DNA from: Actinomycetes bacterium
Lineage (GTDB): Bacteria; Actinomycetota; CALGFH01
Assembly (NCBI GenBank): GCA_030152105.1
Contig: JASLIH010000572.1
Span: 1 to 24,111 of the forward strand
Direction: 5' to 3'
DNA: 24,111 nucleotides
Under the pieces are notes generated by a model. The model was not told the origin of the DNA. It saw only the letters and a program-made list of their open reading frames with translations, and ran no database searches. Made by a program: the position numbers and the translations under genes. Shown one piece after another: positions 6,561 through 14,707 of this stretch; the first letter of the stretch is position 1; each line of letters opens with the position of its first letter.

Positions 6561-7712
6561 TCAGGCGGTCAGGCCGTGCAGGGGGAACAGGTTGCTCCTG
6601 GCCACCTCGATGGTGCGGCCGAGCTCGGCCTCGACGCGGGTGCGGTGCTCGCTGCGCAGGGCGACCACCTCGTCGGCCATGTCCGGGCCGATCAGGGCCC
6701 CGAACCGGTCGGCGGCCTCGTCCAGGTAGGCCTCGGGGAGCTGGGCGGGCAGCTCGGCGCCGACCATCTCGGCCAGGTAGGTGCACCAGGCTCGCGGGAC
6801 CACCGCCGCCCACTGGTAGCCGCCGCCGCCGGTGGCCAGCCAGCGGCCGCCGGTGACCGTGTGGGCCAGGTCGTGGAAGCGGCCGGCCAGCTGCCGGTAG
6901 GCGCTGACGGTCAGGCCGAGGTGGGCCAGCGGGTCGCTGTAGTGGGTGTCGCAGCCCAGCTGGGTGACCAGCAGCTCGGGCTGGAAGGCGCGGACGAGCG
7001 CTGGGACGAGTGCGTCGAAGGCGGCCAGGTACAGGTCGTCGGTGGTCGACGGGGGCAGGGGCAGGTTGGCGATGGTGCCCCGGGCCGGTCCCTCGCCGAC
7101 CTCGTGGGCGAAGCCGGTGCCGGGGAACAGGTAGCGGCCCGACTCGTGCAGCGACACGGTCAGGACCCGGGGCTCGCCGGCGAAGATGGCCTCGACCCCG
7201 TCGCCGTGGTGGACGTCGACGTCCAGGTAGGCGATCCGCTCCACCCCCTGGTCGAGCAGCCAGGCGATCGCCACCGCCGGGTCGTTGTAGACACAGAAGC
7301 CGCTGGCCTGGTCGGGCATGGCGTGGTGGAGGCCGCCGGCCGGGGAGAACGCGTGCAGGGCGGCCCCGGAGCGGATCGCCTCGGCCGCGGCGACGGTGGC
7401 CCCGCAGACCCGCGTGGCCGCCTCGTGCATCCCTGGGAACGGCGGGTTGTCGCCGGGCCCGAACCCGTACCGAGGGTCCGGCTGCCCGCGCTCGGCGGCC
7501 TTGACCGCGGCCAGGTAGTCGAGCTCGTGCACCCTGGTCAGGTCGGTCCCCGACACCGCCGCCGGCCCGGCCACCCTGACCTGCTCCAGCAGCCCGCAGG
7601 ACCGGGCCAGGGCCATGGTCAGCTGCACCCTTGCCGGCCGCAGTGGATGCTCGGGCCCGAAGTCGTAGGCGGCCAGCGCCTCGTCCCACACGACCGTCAC
7701 CGGTCCCGCCAT
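6561..7712 (-). CDS. acuC: AcuC/class I histone deacetylase-like deacetylase
   Basis: 383 residues, the usual size for bacterial AcuC. The zinc hydrolase core is complete: the GGLHH pair at 126-130 (H129, H130 charge relay), YNDPAVAI at 142-149, DVDVHHGDG at 164-172 giving metal ligands D166 and H168, GCDTHYSDPL at 253-262 giving the third ligand D260, and TGGGGY at 294-299 with the transition-state Tyr299. AcuC removes acetyl groups from lysines, classically on acetyl-CoA synthetase, in the cytoplasm. The ATG at 7712 has GGGAG seven bases upstream; the long open extension to 8045 is an antisense artefact of the next gene. It stands alone, divergent from the propeller gene with 92 bases between the starts. 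No acetyl-CoA synthetase gene is in the window. Confidence 0.92.
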   Translation of the reverse strand: MAGPVTVVWDEALAAYDFGPEHPLRPARVQLTMALARSCGLLEQVRVAGPAAVSGTDLTRVHELDYLAAVKAAERGQPDPRYGFGPGDNPPFPGMHEAATRVCGATVAAAEAIRSGAALHAFSPAGGLHHAMPDQASGFCVYNDPAVAIAWLLDQGVERIAYLDVDVHHGDGVEAIFAGEPRVLTVSLHESGRYLFPGTGFAHEVGEGPARGTIANLPLPPSTTDDLYLAAFDALVPALVRAFQPELLVTQLGCDTHYSDPLAHLGLTVSAYRQLAGRFHDLAHTVTGGRWLATGGGGYQWAAVVPRAWCTYLAEMVGAELPAQLPEAYLDEAADRFGALIGPDMADEVVALRSEHRTRVEAELGRTIEVARSNLFPLHGLTA

Positions 7713-7804
7713 CCGCCCGCTCCCTTCGTCCCGTCGACGCAGTTCAGGATAGACTTCCGCCTCTCCGCCGGGCGGCAACGGGCCGGCGGCCGGAGGTGGC
7801 CACC

Positions 7805-10800
7805 ATGCACCTGCCGGTTGGTCCCAACCGATTCGCCGGGGCCGCCCCCTGGGGCTCCCCGGACCATCTGGGGCGAGCGGGGGCGGGGGACCGCGCCCGG
7901 CTCGACCAGTTCCGGCTGCACCGCGACCTCCAGCTCGAGGACGGGCCCGCCTACGCCGCCGCCCGCCTCGCCGCGCTCGCCGCCGTCTCCGCCGGCGAGC
8001 TCCCGGGCCGGCTCCCCGGACCGGCGTGGCGGCCGCTGGGCCCATTCGCGATCCCTCACGGGCGGACGGCCGGGTCCGGACCGGGCAGCCGGCCCCGGGT
8101 GGCCGGGCGGGTCGTGACGGTCGCGGTCGACCCGGACGACCACCGGCACCTGCTGGCCGGCGGAGGCGGGGTCTGGGAGAGCGCCGACGGCGGCCGGACC
8201 TGGGCGCCCCGCGCTGACGACCAGCCCACGGCCGCCGTCGGAGCGGTCGCCTTCGCCCCGAGCGACCCGCGGGTGGCCTACGCCGGCACCGGCCAGGGCG
8301 AGGCGCTGGCCGCCCTCGGGGTCGGGCTGCTGCGCTCGGAGGACGGCGGCGCCACCTGGCGGGCCCTGGTCACCAGGGAGCTGCTCGGGGCCGGCTTCCA
8401 CGACCTGCTGGTCGATCCCGGCGATCCCGGGCGGCTGCTGGCCGCGACCACGGCCGGCCTGTGGGCGTCGGCCGACGGCGGCCGTCGCTGGGAGCGGCGG
8501 CTGGCCGGCCGCTCCTGGGCGGTCTCGGCCGGGGCCGGGAGTGAGCTGCTCGCCGGCGGGGAGCTCGGGCTGCACCGGTCCGAGGACGGCGGGGCGACCT
8601 GGCGGCCGGTCCAACTGGCGGCGGCCCCGGGCGACTTCGCCCGGGTCGCGGTCGCCCACGGCCCAGGGGGCCAGATGGCGTACGTGTTCGCGGCCGGGGA
8701 CGGGGTCGGGCACCTGTGGCGGCGCGAGCACCCCGGTGGGGAGTTCCACCCGGTGAAGCCGCCGGCCGACCTCCACAGCCGCCAGGCCTGGCACAGCTGG
8801 GCCTGCGCGGCCGACCCCGCCCACCCCGAGGTCGTCTGGCTGGGCGCGGCCGGCCTGCACCGCGGGGCCCGGGGCGCCGACGGACGCTGGTCGTGGGTCG
8901 ACCTGTCGGCCCGGCCGGCCGGTGACAGCCTCCCACCCGGCCAGCACGCGGTGGTGTTCGAGCCCGGCGACCCCCAGGCCCTGTACGTGGCCAACGAGGG
9001 CGGGCTGTTCCGCTCCCCAGACGGCGGGCGCTCCTGGCGGTCGCTCGGCACCGGCCTGGCCGTGGCCGAGGTCAGCCACCTGACCGACCACGCGGCCTGG
9101 CTGCTCGCCACCGCCGGCGAGCTCGGGACCCTGCGCTATGAGGGCGGCGAGGTATGGTGCCCCGTCGGGTCGGGCGACCCGGCCGTCATGTCCGACGGTG
9201 AGCTGGTCGCCCCCGGCCCGACCGGCCTGGTCGTCTCCGCCGACGGCGGGTCGACCTGGACCCCCGTCGATCTGCCGCAGGTTCGCGGGCCGCTGACCAC
9301 GCTCACCGCCACCGGTCCCGACCGCCTGCTCGCGGGGACCGCCCAAGGAGAGCTCCTCCAGCTCGAACGAGCCAGCGGCACCTGGACGGTGACCGCCAGG
9401 TCCCATCCCCGCCCCGGGCGGGTGGCCGGCGTCGCCACCGACCCTGCCCGCCCTCAGGTCGCCTGGGCAGCCTGGTCAACCCCGCCAAGCCCAGGGGCAT
9501 GGCGCTCGGAGACGGGCGCCGTCTCCGCCGACCGCGAGAGCATGCAGGCGTGGCGGTCGCAGGACAGCGGCGAAGCTCCCAGCGACCGCGACAGCGCGCG
9601 GGTGTGGCGGTCGGATGACGGGGGAGCGACCTGGGCAGAGCACGGCGGGGGCCTGCCCGACGTGCCGGTGAACGCGGTTGTGCCCGACCCGGCGCGGCCG
9701 GGGACCGTGTTCGCGGCCACCGACGCCGGCGTGTGGTGGGTGGAGGACGACGGGGCCGGCTGGCGGCCGCTGGGCGGTGGGCTGCCGAATGCTCCCGTGC
9801 TCGCCCTGGCCGCCCGCGGGCCCGAGCGACTGCTCCGGGCTGGCCTGCTGGGCCGGGGGGTGTGGGAGCTGGCCCTGGAAGGGAGCTCCGCGCCCGCGCC
9901 CGCCACCCCGGCCCTTCGCTCCGGCCGCTCACCCGCCTCCCTGCCCCGGCCAGGTGGGCCGTGGTGGGAGTGCCCGGACGTCAAGCTGGAGGTGCCGCCA
10001 GGGCCGCGGACCGCGCCGGTGGAGCCGGTGGAGTTCGAGGACGACCGCTGGCCGGGCACGACCGGGCTCCCCGAGCTCGGCGGGCGGGTCGACCCGGGCC
10101 GCCCGGCCCGCGTGCACGTCCAGGTCCACCACCGGGGCACCGGGTCCCTCACCGGCGTCCGGGTCCGGGTCGTGGCCACCCCGGCATCGCTGCGCCCCCC
10201 TGACGTCCCGGCCGGTGCCTGGCTGACCGGCGACGGCGACCCGCCACCCGGTTCGCCCTGGCATCCGGTCGGCCCCGCCGCCCGGGTCGGCGAGCTCCAA
10301 CCCGGCCGGTCCGCCGTCGTCACCTTCGACTGGCGGGTCCCCGCCGACCTGCCAAGAGACATCTGCCTGCTCGCGGTCGCGACCGCGGGCGACCCGCCCG
10401 GGGGCCTGTGGACAACCCAACCCGCCCAACCGGCGGTCGGGCTACGCTCCCCCACCGGGGGACCCGGCACCGCAGGCCGAGGTTCCGGCGCGCCCGAACA
10501 GGCCCCCGACCCGGCCACCGGGTCGCCTCCGACCGGAGCGGCGACCGACCCGACGGCCAGGCCGGGGGTCGACCCCGCCGACCTCGTCACGACCGACGGG
10601 CGCTGGGGGCTCAAGAGCCTCACCGTCCTGCGCCCTGGGGTGGGGCGGGTGGTGCGGCTCGACCTGCGCGGAGAGCTGGGGCGGGGACCGTTCGGGGTTG
10701 CGGCGGAGGGGTGGGTGGCGGAGCTGACCGCTGGGCTGGTGCTGCCGGGGTGGCTGGGGGAGCTGGCCCGGGAAGGCGGCCTCGAGGTGGGGCGGCTGGT

Positions 10801-11071
10801 GGAGCCGTGGCGACCCGAGGTGGTGGGGCTGGTGCGGGAGGACCCGAGTCTGGCCCGGCGGGTCGACCTGGGGGTGGTGTACCCGGTCCCGGAGGGGCGG
10901 CGCGGGCCGGGGCTGGAGTACTGGCTGGCGGGGATGGAGCTGGCGGCCGATCGGGTGGAACCGCTGTTGCTGCTGCTGCGCGAACCACCGCCCTCCGGGC
11001 GGGGTTCCCTGCTGTTGCTGGACGCGGACGGCGGGGTGCTGGGCGGGCACTCGTTCGTGGTGGGCCGCTGA
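7805..11071 (+). CDS. Large Asp-box (BNR/sortilin-type) beta-propeller protein with C-terminal domains
   Basis: 1088 residues starting at ATG 7805, which has GGAGG eight bases upstream. It contains Asp boxes S-x-D-x-G-x-x-W starting near residues 126, 178, 222, 259, 404, 478 and 603, plus weaker copies near 585 and 645; these mark beta-hairpins of one or two propellers as in sialidases, sortilin and photosystem assembly factor Ycf48. Residues about 718-860 look like an immunoglobulin/CARDB-like domain opening with WWECPDVKLE. A Pro/Gly-rich linker (about 870-920) leads to a C-terminal region from about 928 that I do not recognise. No signal peptide, TM helix or sialidase RIP motif is visible, so an enzymatic role is unsupported. 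A scaffold or ligand-binding function is more likely. The gene converges on the DinB-like gene eight bases away. Confidence 0.85.
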   Translation: MHLPVGPNRFAGAAPWGSPDHLGRAGAGDRARLDQFRLHRDLQLEDGPAYAAARLAALAAVSAGELPGRLPGPAWRPLGPFAIPHGRTAGSGPGSRPRVAGRVVTVAVDPDDHRHLLAGGGGVWESADGGRTWAPRADDQPTAAVGAVAFAPSDPRVAYAGTGQGEALAALGVGLLRSEDGGATWRALVTRELLGAGFHDLLVDPGDPGRLLAATTAGLWASADGGRRWERRLAGRSWAVSAGAGSELLAGGELGLHRSEDGGATWRPVQLAAAPGDFARVAVAHGPGGQMAYVFAAGDGVGHLWRREHPGGEFHPVKPPADLHSRQAWHSWACAADPAHPEVVWLGAAGLHRGARGADGRWSWVDLSARPAGDSLPPGQHAVVFEPGDPQALYVANEGGLFRSPDGGRSWRSLGTGLAVAEVSHLTDHAAWLLATAGELGTLRYEGGEVWCPVGSGDPAVMSDGELVAPGPTGLVVSADGGSTWTPVDLPQVRGPLTTLTATGPDRLLAGTAQGELLQLERASGTWTVTARSHPRPGRVAGVATDPARPQVAWAAWSTPPSPGAWRSETGAVSADRESMQAWRSQDSGEAPSDRDSARVWRSDDGGATWAEHGGGLPDVPVNAVVPDPARPGTVFAATDAGVWWVEDDGAGWRPLGGGLPNAPVLALAARGPERLLRAGLLGRGVWELALEGSSAPAPATPALRSGRSPASLPRPGGPWWECPDVKLEVPPGPRTAPVEPVEFEDDRWPGTTGLPELGGRVDPGRPARVHVQVHHRGTGSLTGVRVRVVATPASLRPPDVPAGAWLTGDGDPPPGSPWHPVGPAARVGELQPGRSAVVTFDWRVPADLPRDICLLAVATAGDPPGGLWTTQPAQPAVGLRSPTGGPGTAGRGSGAPEQAPDPATGSPPTGAATDPTARPGVDPADLVTTDGRWGLKSLTVLRPGVGRVVRLDLRGELGRGPFGVAAEGWVAELTAGLVLPGWLGELAREGGLEVGRLVEPWRPEVVGLVREDPSLARRVDLGVVYPVPEGRRGPGLEYWLAGMELAADRVEPLLLLLREPPPSGRGSLLLLDADGGVLGGHSFVVGR
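9497..9628 (+). repeat. Degenerate in-gene tandem duplication of an Asp-box hairpin
   Basis: Three successive copies start with the codons for [AV]-W-R-S at residues 565, 582 and 600 (bases 9497, 9548, 9602), giving units of 17 and 18 residues. The first two share a trailing SxDRxS motif. Only the third copy keeps a full Asp box; the first two have lost the final Trp. Confidence 0.75.
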
Positions 11072-11079
11072 GCCGGGTG

Positions 11080-11751
11080 TCAGCCGTCGGGGTCGGCGCG
11101 GTCCTGCATCTCCCAGGCGTGGTCGAGGACGTGCCAGGCGATCCGGCGGATGGCGTAGCGGGGCGGCCAGCCGTTCGGGATCCGTGGCGAGCCGTCGGAG
11201 GCGCCGCCGAGGGCCTGGGCCAGCTCGTCGCGTAGGGACTTGATGGCCTTGCGGTCGCCCACCTCCGGCGGCGGGAGCTTGACGCCGACCTTGCGGGCGT
11301 AGGCGGCCTCGGCCCCGAGCACGTGGCCGAGCATCTTGTCGCGGTCCCGGCCTCCGCCGCGTGGGCCCTTGCGCAGCTCGGCCGGGGAGGCCTTGGCGAC
11401 CTTGTCGAGCACCGCCCAGGCCGCCCGCAGCAGCTCGACCTGGCGGGCCGCCTGGCGGGCCGTGAGGGGCTCGGCGTCGGCCTCGGGGATCTCGTGGGGG
11501 ATGCCGAAGTCGGTCGCGCCCTTGCCCTTGACCCGCTCGACGACCTCGAAACGCTCGCCGGCCTTGGCCGGGGCGGGGAAGGCGGCCTTGGCCCGCTCGG
11601 CCACCTCGGCGTAGCGGGGGGCGTAGGCGGCCAGGGCCTCAAGGGCCAGCTCCTCGGTCTTGTCGGACCGGCACCAGCCGGGGAAGTCGATCGAGCAGGC
11701 GAACACCTTCTTGTCGCCCGCTTCCACATACACCGGGATCGCCTTGGCCAT
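11080..11751 (-). CDS. HicB-like N-terminal domain fused to DinB-like domain
   Basis: 223 residues. The first 50 residues (VYVEAG at 7-12, IDFPGWCRSDKTEELALEAL at 21-40) resemble the HicB partial RNase-H fold, with its PG-C and T-EEAL pattern. From about 100 the protein is helical with a DinB/YfiT-like four-helix bundle: H143 in DKMLGHVLGAE and H207/H211 in AWHVLDHAWEMQD form a plausible metal triad. DinB-fold proteins are often metal-dependent thiol transferases, but many have no known activity. The ATG at 11751 follows a weak GAGAAG. The gene is divergent from the ABC operon, and the 129 bases between them hold ordered repeats. No HicA-type toxin is adjacent, so an antitoxin role is not supported. 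Confidence 0.75.
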   Translation of the reverse strand: MAKAIPVYVEAGDKKVFACSIDFPGWCRSDKTEELALEALAAYAPRYAEVAERAKAAFPAPAKAGERFEVVERVKGKGATDFGIPHEIPEADAEPLTARQAARQVELLRAAWAVLDKVAKASPAELRKGPRGGGRDRDKMLGHVLGAEAAYARKVGVKLPPPEVGDRKAIKSLRDELAQALGGASDGSPRIPNGWPPRYAIRRIAWHVLDHAWEMQDRADPDG

Positions 11752-11759
11752 GGGCCGAT

Positions 11760-11837
11760 CTTCTCACGCCACCGCGATACCTTGGTCGAAGCGGTCGCGA
11801 CCTTGGTGGGATACGCGGGCGTTGCGGGTGTGAGAAG
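11760..11837. promoter_or_regulatory. Ordered repeats in the divergent DinB/ABC intergenic region
   Basis: Perfect 8-bp inverted arms CTTCTCAC (11760-11767) and GTGAGAAG (11830-11837) bracket two direct copies of ACCTTGGT (11779-11786 and 11800-11807) spaced exactly 21 bp, or two helical turns. Each ACCTTGGT is itself an imperfect palindrome (ACC/GGT). This is the layout of a regulator binding region shared by the divergent genes; the left arm also overlaps the weak ribosome site of the DinB-like gene. Confidence 0.4.
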
Positions 11838-11880
11838 GTGACGGCGTCGTACTTCCCGGACCGTCGGAGGGCCTTGCAGG

Positions 11881-12885
11881 GTGCTGGTCGCGCAGGTCGA
11901 AGACCTCAGCAAGCGCTACGGGACCGTCCAGGCGCTCGACCGGATCGACGTCGAGATCGCCCAGGGCTGCACCGGGCTGGTCGGCTCCAACGGGGCCGGC
12001 AAGTCGACCCTGATCAAGCTGCTGCTGGGGCTGCTCGTGCCCGACCAGGGCCGGGCCACCGTGCTCGGCCACGACGTCGCCCTCGACTCCCTGGCCGTGC
12101 GGAGCCGGGTCGGCTACCTGCCCGAGGGCGCCTGCCTGCCCGGTGACGTGACCGCCGCCGACTTCGTCGCCTTCATGGCCCAGCTGGGCGGCCTGCCGCC
12201 GCGGCCGGCCCGCGAACGGGCGGCCGAGGTCTGCTACCAGGTCGGTCTCGAGGAAGAGCGCTACCGGGCCGTCGGCGGGTTCTCGACCGGCATGCAGCAG
12301 CGGGTCAAGCTGGCCGTGGCCCTGGTCCACGACCCGAGCCTGCTGCTGCTGGACGAGCCGACCGACGGCATGGACCCCCAGGGCCGCGAGGACATGCTCG
12401 ACCTGATCGCCCGCATCCGCGGCGAGCTCGGCATCGACGTGCTGGTCTCGACCCACCTGCTCGGCGACGTGGAGCGGGTGTGCGACCGGGTGGTCATGGT
12501 CCACGGCGGCCACGTCCTCGCCCAGGGCTCGATCGCCGAGGTCGCCGGGACCACCGAGCCCGGCTTCGGGATCCAGCTCGGCGACAACGGCCCCGAGGTC
12601 CTGGCCGCCCTGGCCGCGGCCGGGCTGGAGGTCCGCCCGAGCGGTGGGGGGTCCGGGGGGCCAGGCAACAGCTCCCCGGTGAGCGAGCTGCTGGTCCAGG
12701 GCCCCTCCGACCTGATCCGCGACGTGGCCGCCCAGCGGGGCTGGCCGTTGCGGCGGCTGGTGCCGAGGGCGCCGAGCCTGGAGGAGACGTTCCTGCGCCT
12801 CCAGGCCGCCGCCGGCGGGCCACGGCCGGTCGAGCCGGCCTCGCCGCCGCCCGCCCCCGAGGCCGCCTGGGGGGTGCGCCGATGA
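11881..12885 (+). CDS. ABC transporter ATP-binding protein (first of two pairs)
   Basis: 334 residues from a GTG with GGAGGG nine bases upstream. Walker A is GSNGAGKS at 35-42, the Q-loop region reads GYLPEG (78-83) with Glu in place of Gln, the signature is FSTGMQQR (134-141), Walker B is LLLLDE (154-159) with the D-loop GMD, and the switch His is H192. The roughly 110 residues after the ATPase core hold a regulatory domain with a Gly/Ser-rich insert and an RRLVPRAPSLEETFLRL end, typical of ABC-2 type exporters (CcmA-like). It should energise the permease encoded by the next gene, with which it shares an ATGA overlap at 12882-12885. The substrate is unknown. Confidence 0.93.
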   Translation: MLVAQVEDLSKRYGTVQALDRIDVEIAQGCTGLVGSNGAGKSTLIKLLLGLLVPDQGRATVLGHDVALDSLAVRSRVGYLPEGACLPGDVTAADFVAFMAQLGGLPPRPARERAAEVCYQVGLEEERYRAVGGFSTGMQQRVKLAVALVHDPSLLLLDEPTDGMDPQGREDMLDLIARIRGELGIDVLVSTHLLGDVERVCDRVVMVHGGHVLAQGSIAEVAGTTEPGFGIQLGDNGPEVLAALAAAGLEVRPSGGGSGGPGNSSPVSELLVQGPSDLIRDVAAQRGWPLRRLVPRAPSLEETFLRLQAAAGGPRPVEPASPPPAPEAAWGVRR

Positions 12886-13775
12886 GCGAGGTCACCGCGC
12901 CCGGCGGGACCATCTACGACCGCGGCTACCGGCACTACGAGGGCCCGCGGGAGGGCCGCGGGCGGCGGGTCCGGGCGATCGCCGTCGCCGGGATCCGCCG
13001 GGTGCTCGGGCTCAAGCGGAACTGGAAGACCAAGGTGGTGCCGTGGGGGCTGCTGGTCCTGGCCTTCGGGCCGGTGCTGGCCTTCATCGGGGTCCGCGTG
13101 CTGTTCGCCGAGGCCGCCGACGACTTCTTCACCTACGCCCAGTACCTGCGCATCGTGGCCGGCCTGCTGCTGCTGTTCGCGGCCACCGCCGGGCCCGAGC
13201 TGCTCTGTCCCGACCGGCGCCAGAACGTCCTCGCCCTGATCTTCACCAGGCCGGTCACCCGCTCCGACTACCTGCTGGCCAAGCTGGCCGCTCTGCTGGC
13301 CGTGGTCGCCCTGATCGCGATCGTGCCCCTGGTCGTGCTCTTCCTCGGCAACACCCTGACCGCCGACAGCGCCGCCACCTACCTGGGCGACCACCTCGGC
13401 GACCTGGGCCGGATCCTGGTCGCGGGGTCGGTGCTGACCGTCTTCTACTCGGTGGTGGCCCTGGCCGCGGCCAGCCTGACCGACCGGCGGGCGGTGGCCA
13501 CGGCCGGCCTGCTCGGGGTGTTCCTCGGCACCTCGGCCCTGGCCAACATCCTGTTCTTCACCGCCCAGTTCGACGGCCGGCGCTGGGTCGCCTTCCTGTC
13601 CCTCAGCGGGCTGCCCGGGCGGTTCGTGGACTGGCTGTTCGGGGCGGGGTTCGACCCGGGCACCCTGGCCGCCCAGGCCGGCTTCACCGGGCTCGGCTAC
13701 CTGGTGGCGATGGCGGTGGTGGTGGCCGTGGCCGCCGCCCTCCTGACCTGGCGCGTGCTGCGCCTGCGGGCATGA
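12882..13775 (+). CDS. ABC-2 type permease (first pair)
   Basis: 297 residues. The cytoplasmic N terminus carries IYDRGYRHYEGPR (11-23), a motif recurrent in actinobacterial ABC-2 permeases, followed by about six hydrophobic helices (roughly 53-75, 88-106, 131-156, 180-200, 203-225, 268-292). The loop after the second helix reads LLCPDRRQNVLALIFTRPV with SDYLLAKL, matching the coupling segment of this class where the ATPase docks. ATGA overlaps join it to the ATPase genes on both sides, so the subunits are probably made in fixed ratio. The ATG at 12882 is chosen for this overlap; the open frame before it belongs to a shadow of the ATPase gene. Confidence 0.9.
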   Translation: MSEVTAPGGTIYDRGYRHYEGPREGRGRRVRAIAVAGIRRVLGLKRNWKTKVVPWGLLVLAFGPVLAFIGVRVLFAEAADDFFTYAQYLRIVAGLLLLFAATAGPELLCPDRRQNVLALIFTRPVTRSDYLLAKLAALLAVVALIAIVPLVVLFLGNTLTADSAATYLGDHLGDLGRILVAGSVLTVFYSVVALAAASLTDRRAVATAGLLGVFLGTSALANILFFTAQFDGRRWVAFLSLSGLPGRFVDWLFGAGFDPGTLAAQAGFTGLGYLVAMAVVVAVAAALLTWRVLRLRA

Positions 13776-14707
13776 GCGGGCAGCCGGCCGCCGGGGCCGT
13801 TGTCGAGCTGCGGCGGTTCTCCAAGTGGTACGGGGACGTGGTCGCCGTCGCCGACCTGTCGTTCGAGCTCGGGCCCGGGGTCACCGGGCTGCTCGGGCCC
13901 AACGGGGCCGGCAAGACCACCACCCTGAAGGCCATCTGCGGGCTGCTCCACCCCTCCCAGGGCGAGGTGCTGCTGTTCGGGCGGCCCATCCAGCGCGACC
14001 CGATGCTGTACCGGGCGATCGGGGTCGTCCCCGACGGGGACCGGCTGTACCCGCGGCTGACCGTCCGCTCGTACGTGCGGCTGCACGCCGAGCTCCAGGG
14101 GCTGGACGATCCCGGGGCGGCCGCCGAGCGGGCCATCGCCGAGGTCGACATGGCCCCGCTGGCCGACCGGCGCCTCAAGGGGCTCTCCAAGGGCGAGCGC
14201 CAGCGGACCAAGGTGGCGGGGGCGATCGTCCACCAGCCGGCCCTGCTGGTGCTGGACGAGCCGATGACCGGCATGGACCCGGGGCAGCGGGCCCGCTTCA
14301 TCGAGCTGATCCGGCTGATCGGCGCGGCCGGGGTGACCGTGCTGGTCTCCAGTCACATCCTCGGCGAGGTGGAGCGGCTCGCCTCCCAGATCCTGGTGAT
14401 GGTCTCGGGCCGGCTGGCCGCCTCCGGCGACTTCCACGCCATCCGCGACCTGATGGCCGACCAGCCCCGCACGGTGATGGTCAAGGCCGACGACGCGCGC
14501 CGGCTGGCCGCCGGGCTGATCGCCCTGCCGTCGACGGTCGCCGTCGAGGTCGACGGCGACGCCCTGCGGGCCCGCACCCGCTCGGTCGACAGCTTCGCCA
14601 CCGCCCTGCCCCGGCTGGCCCGCGACCAGGGGGCCAGCCTGCGCGAGGTCCGCACCACCGACGAGTCCCTCGAGCAGGTCTTCCGCTACCTGGTGGGCAG
14701 ACGATGA
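13772..14707 (+). CDS. ABC transporter ATP-binding protein (second of two pairs)
   Basis: 311 residues with Walker A GPNGAGKT (42-49), signature LSKGERQR (138-145; Lys-Gly-Glu instead of SGGQ), Walker B LLVLDE (158-163), GMD D-loop and switch His H195. The C-terminal 100 residues form an accessory domain ending in ESLEQVFRYL, as in ABC-2 exporters. It differs clearly from the first ATPase in sequence, so the two pairs are not a recent duplication. The start ATG overlaps the previous stop and its stop overlaps the next start, both as ATGA. It likely powers the downstream permease, though the two ATPases could also form a heterodimer. Confidence 0.93.
   Translation: MSGQPAAGAVVELRRFSKWYGDVVAVADLSFELGPGVTGLLGPNGAGKTTTLKAICGLLHPSQGEVLLFGRPIQRDPMLYRAIGVVPDGDRLYPRLTVRSYVRLHAELQGLDDPGAAAERAIAEVDMAPLADRRLKGLSKGERQRTKVAGAIVHQPALLVLDEPMTGMDPGQRARFIELIRLIGAAGVTVLVSSHILGEVERLASQILVMVSGRLAASGDFHAIRDLMADQPRTVMVKADDARRLAAGLIALPSTVAVEVDGDALRARTRSVDSFATALPRLARDQGASLREVRTTDESLEQVFRYLVGRR

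Noticed and set aside
7713..7804. Divergent promoters between the deacetylase and propeller genes
   Set aside because: Only isolated -10-like words (TATCCT on the minus strand at 7751-7746) were found, without -35 boxes at proper spacing.
7713..8045. N-terminal extension of the AcuC-like protein
   Set aside because: The extension is Arg/Gly/Pro-rich, overlaps the divergent propeller gene, and the ATG at 7712 has a good ribosome binding site and begins at the usual domain start.
7697..9406. 569-codon open frame on the minus strand
   Set aside because: It is antisense to the Asp-box protein, with no recognisable motif and strongly biased composition.
11838..12146. 102-codon frame starting GTG before the first ABC ATPase
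   Set aside because: It overlaps the ATPase in another frame and its translation is Arg/Pro-rich; the ATPase frame carries Walker A from its own GTG at 11881.
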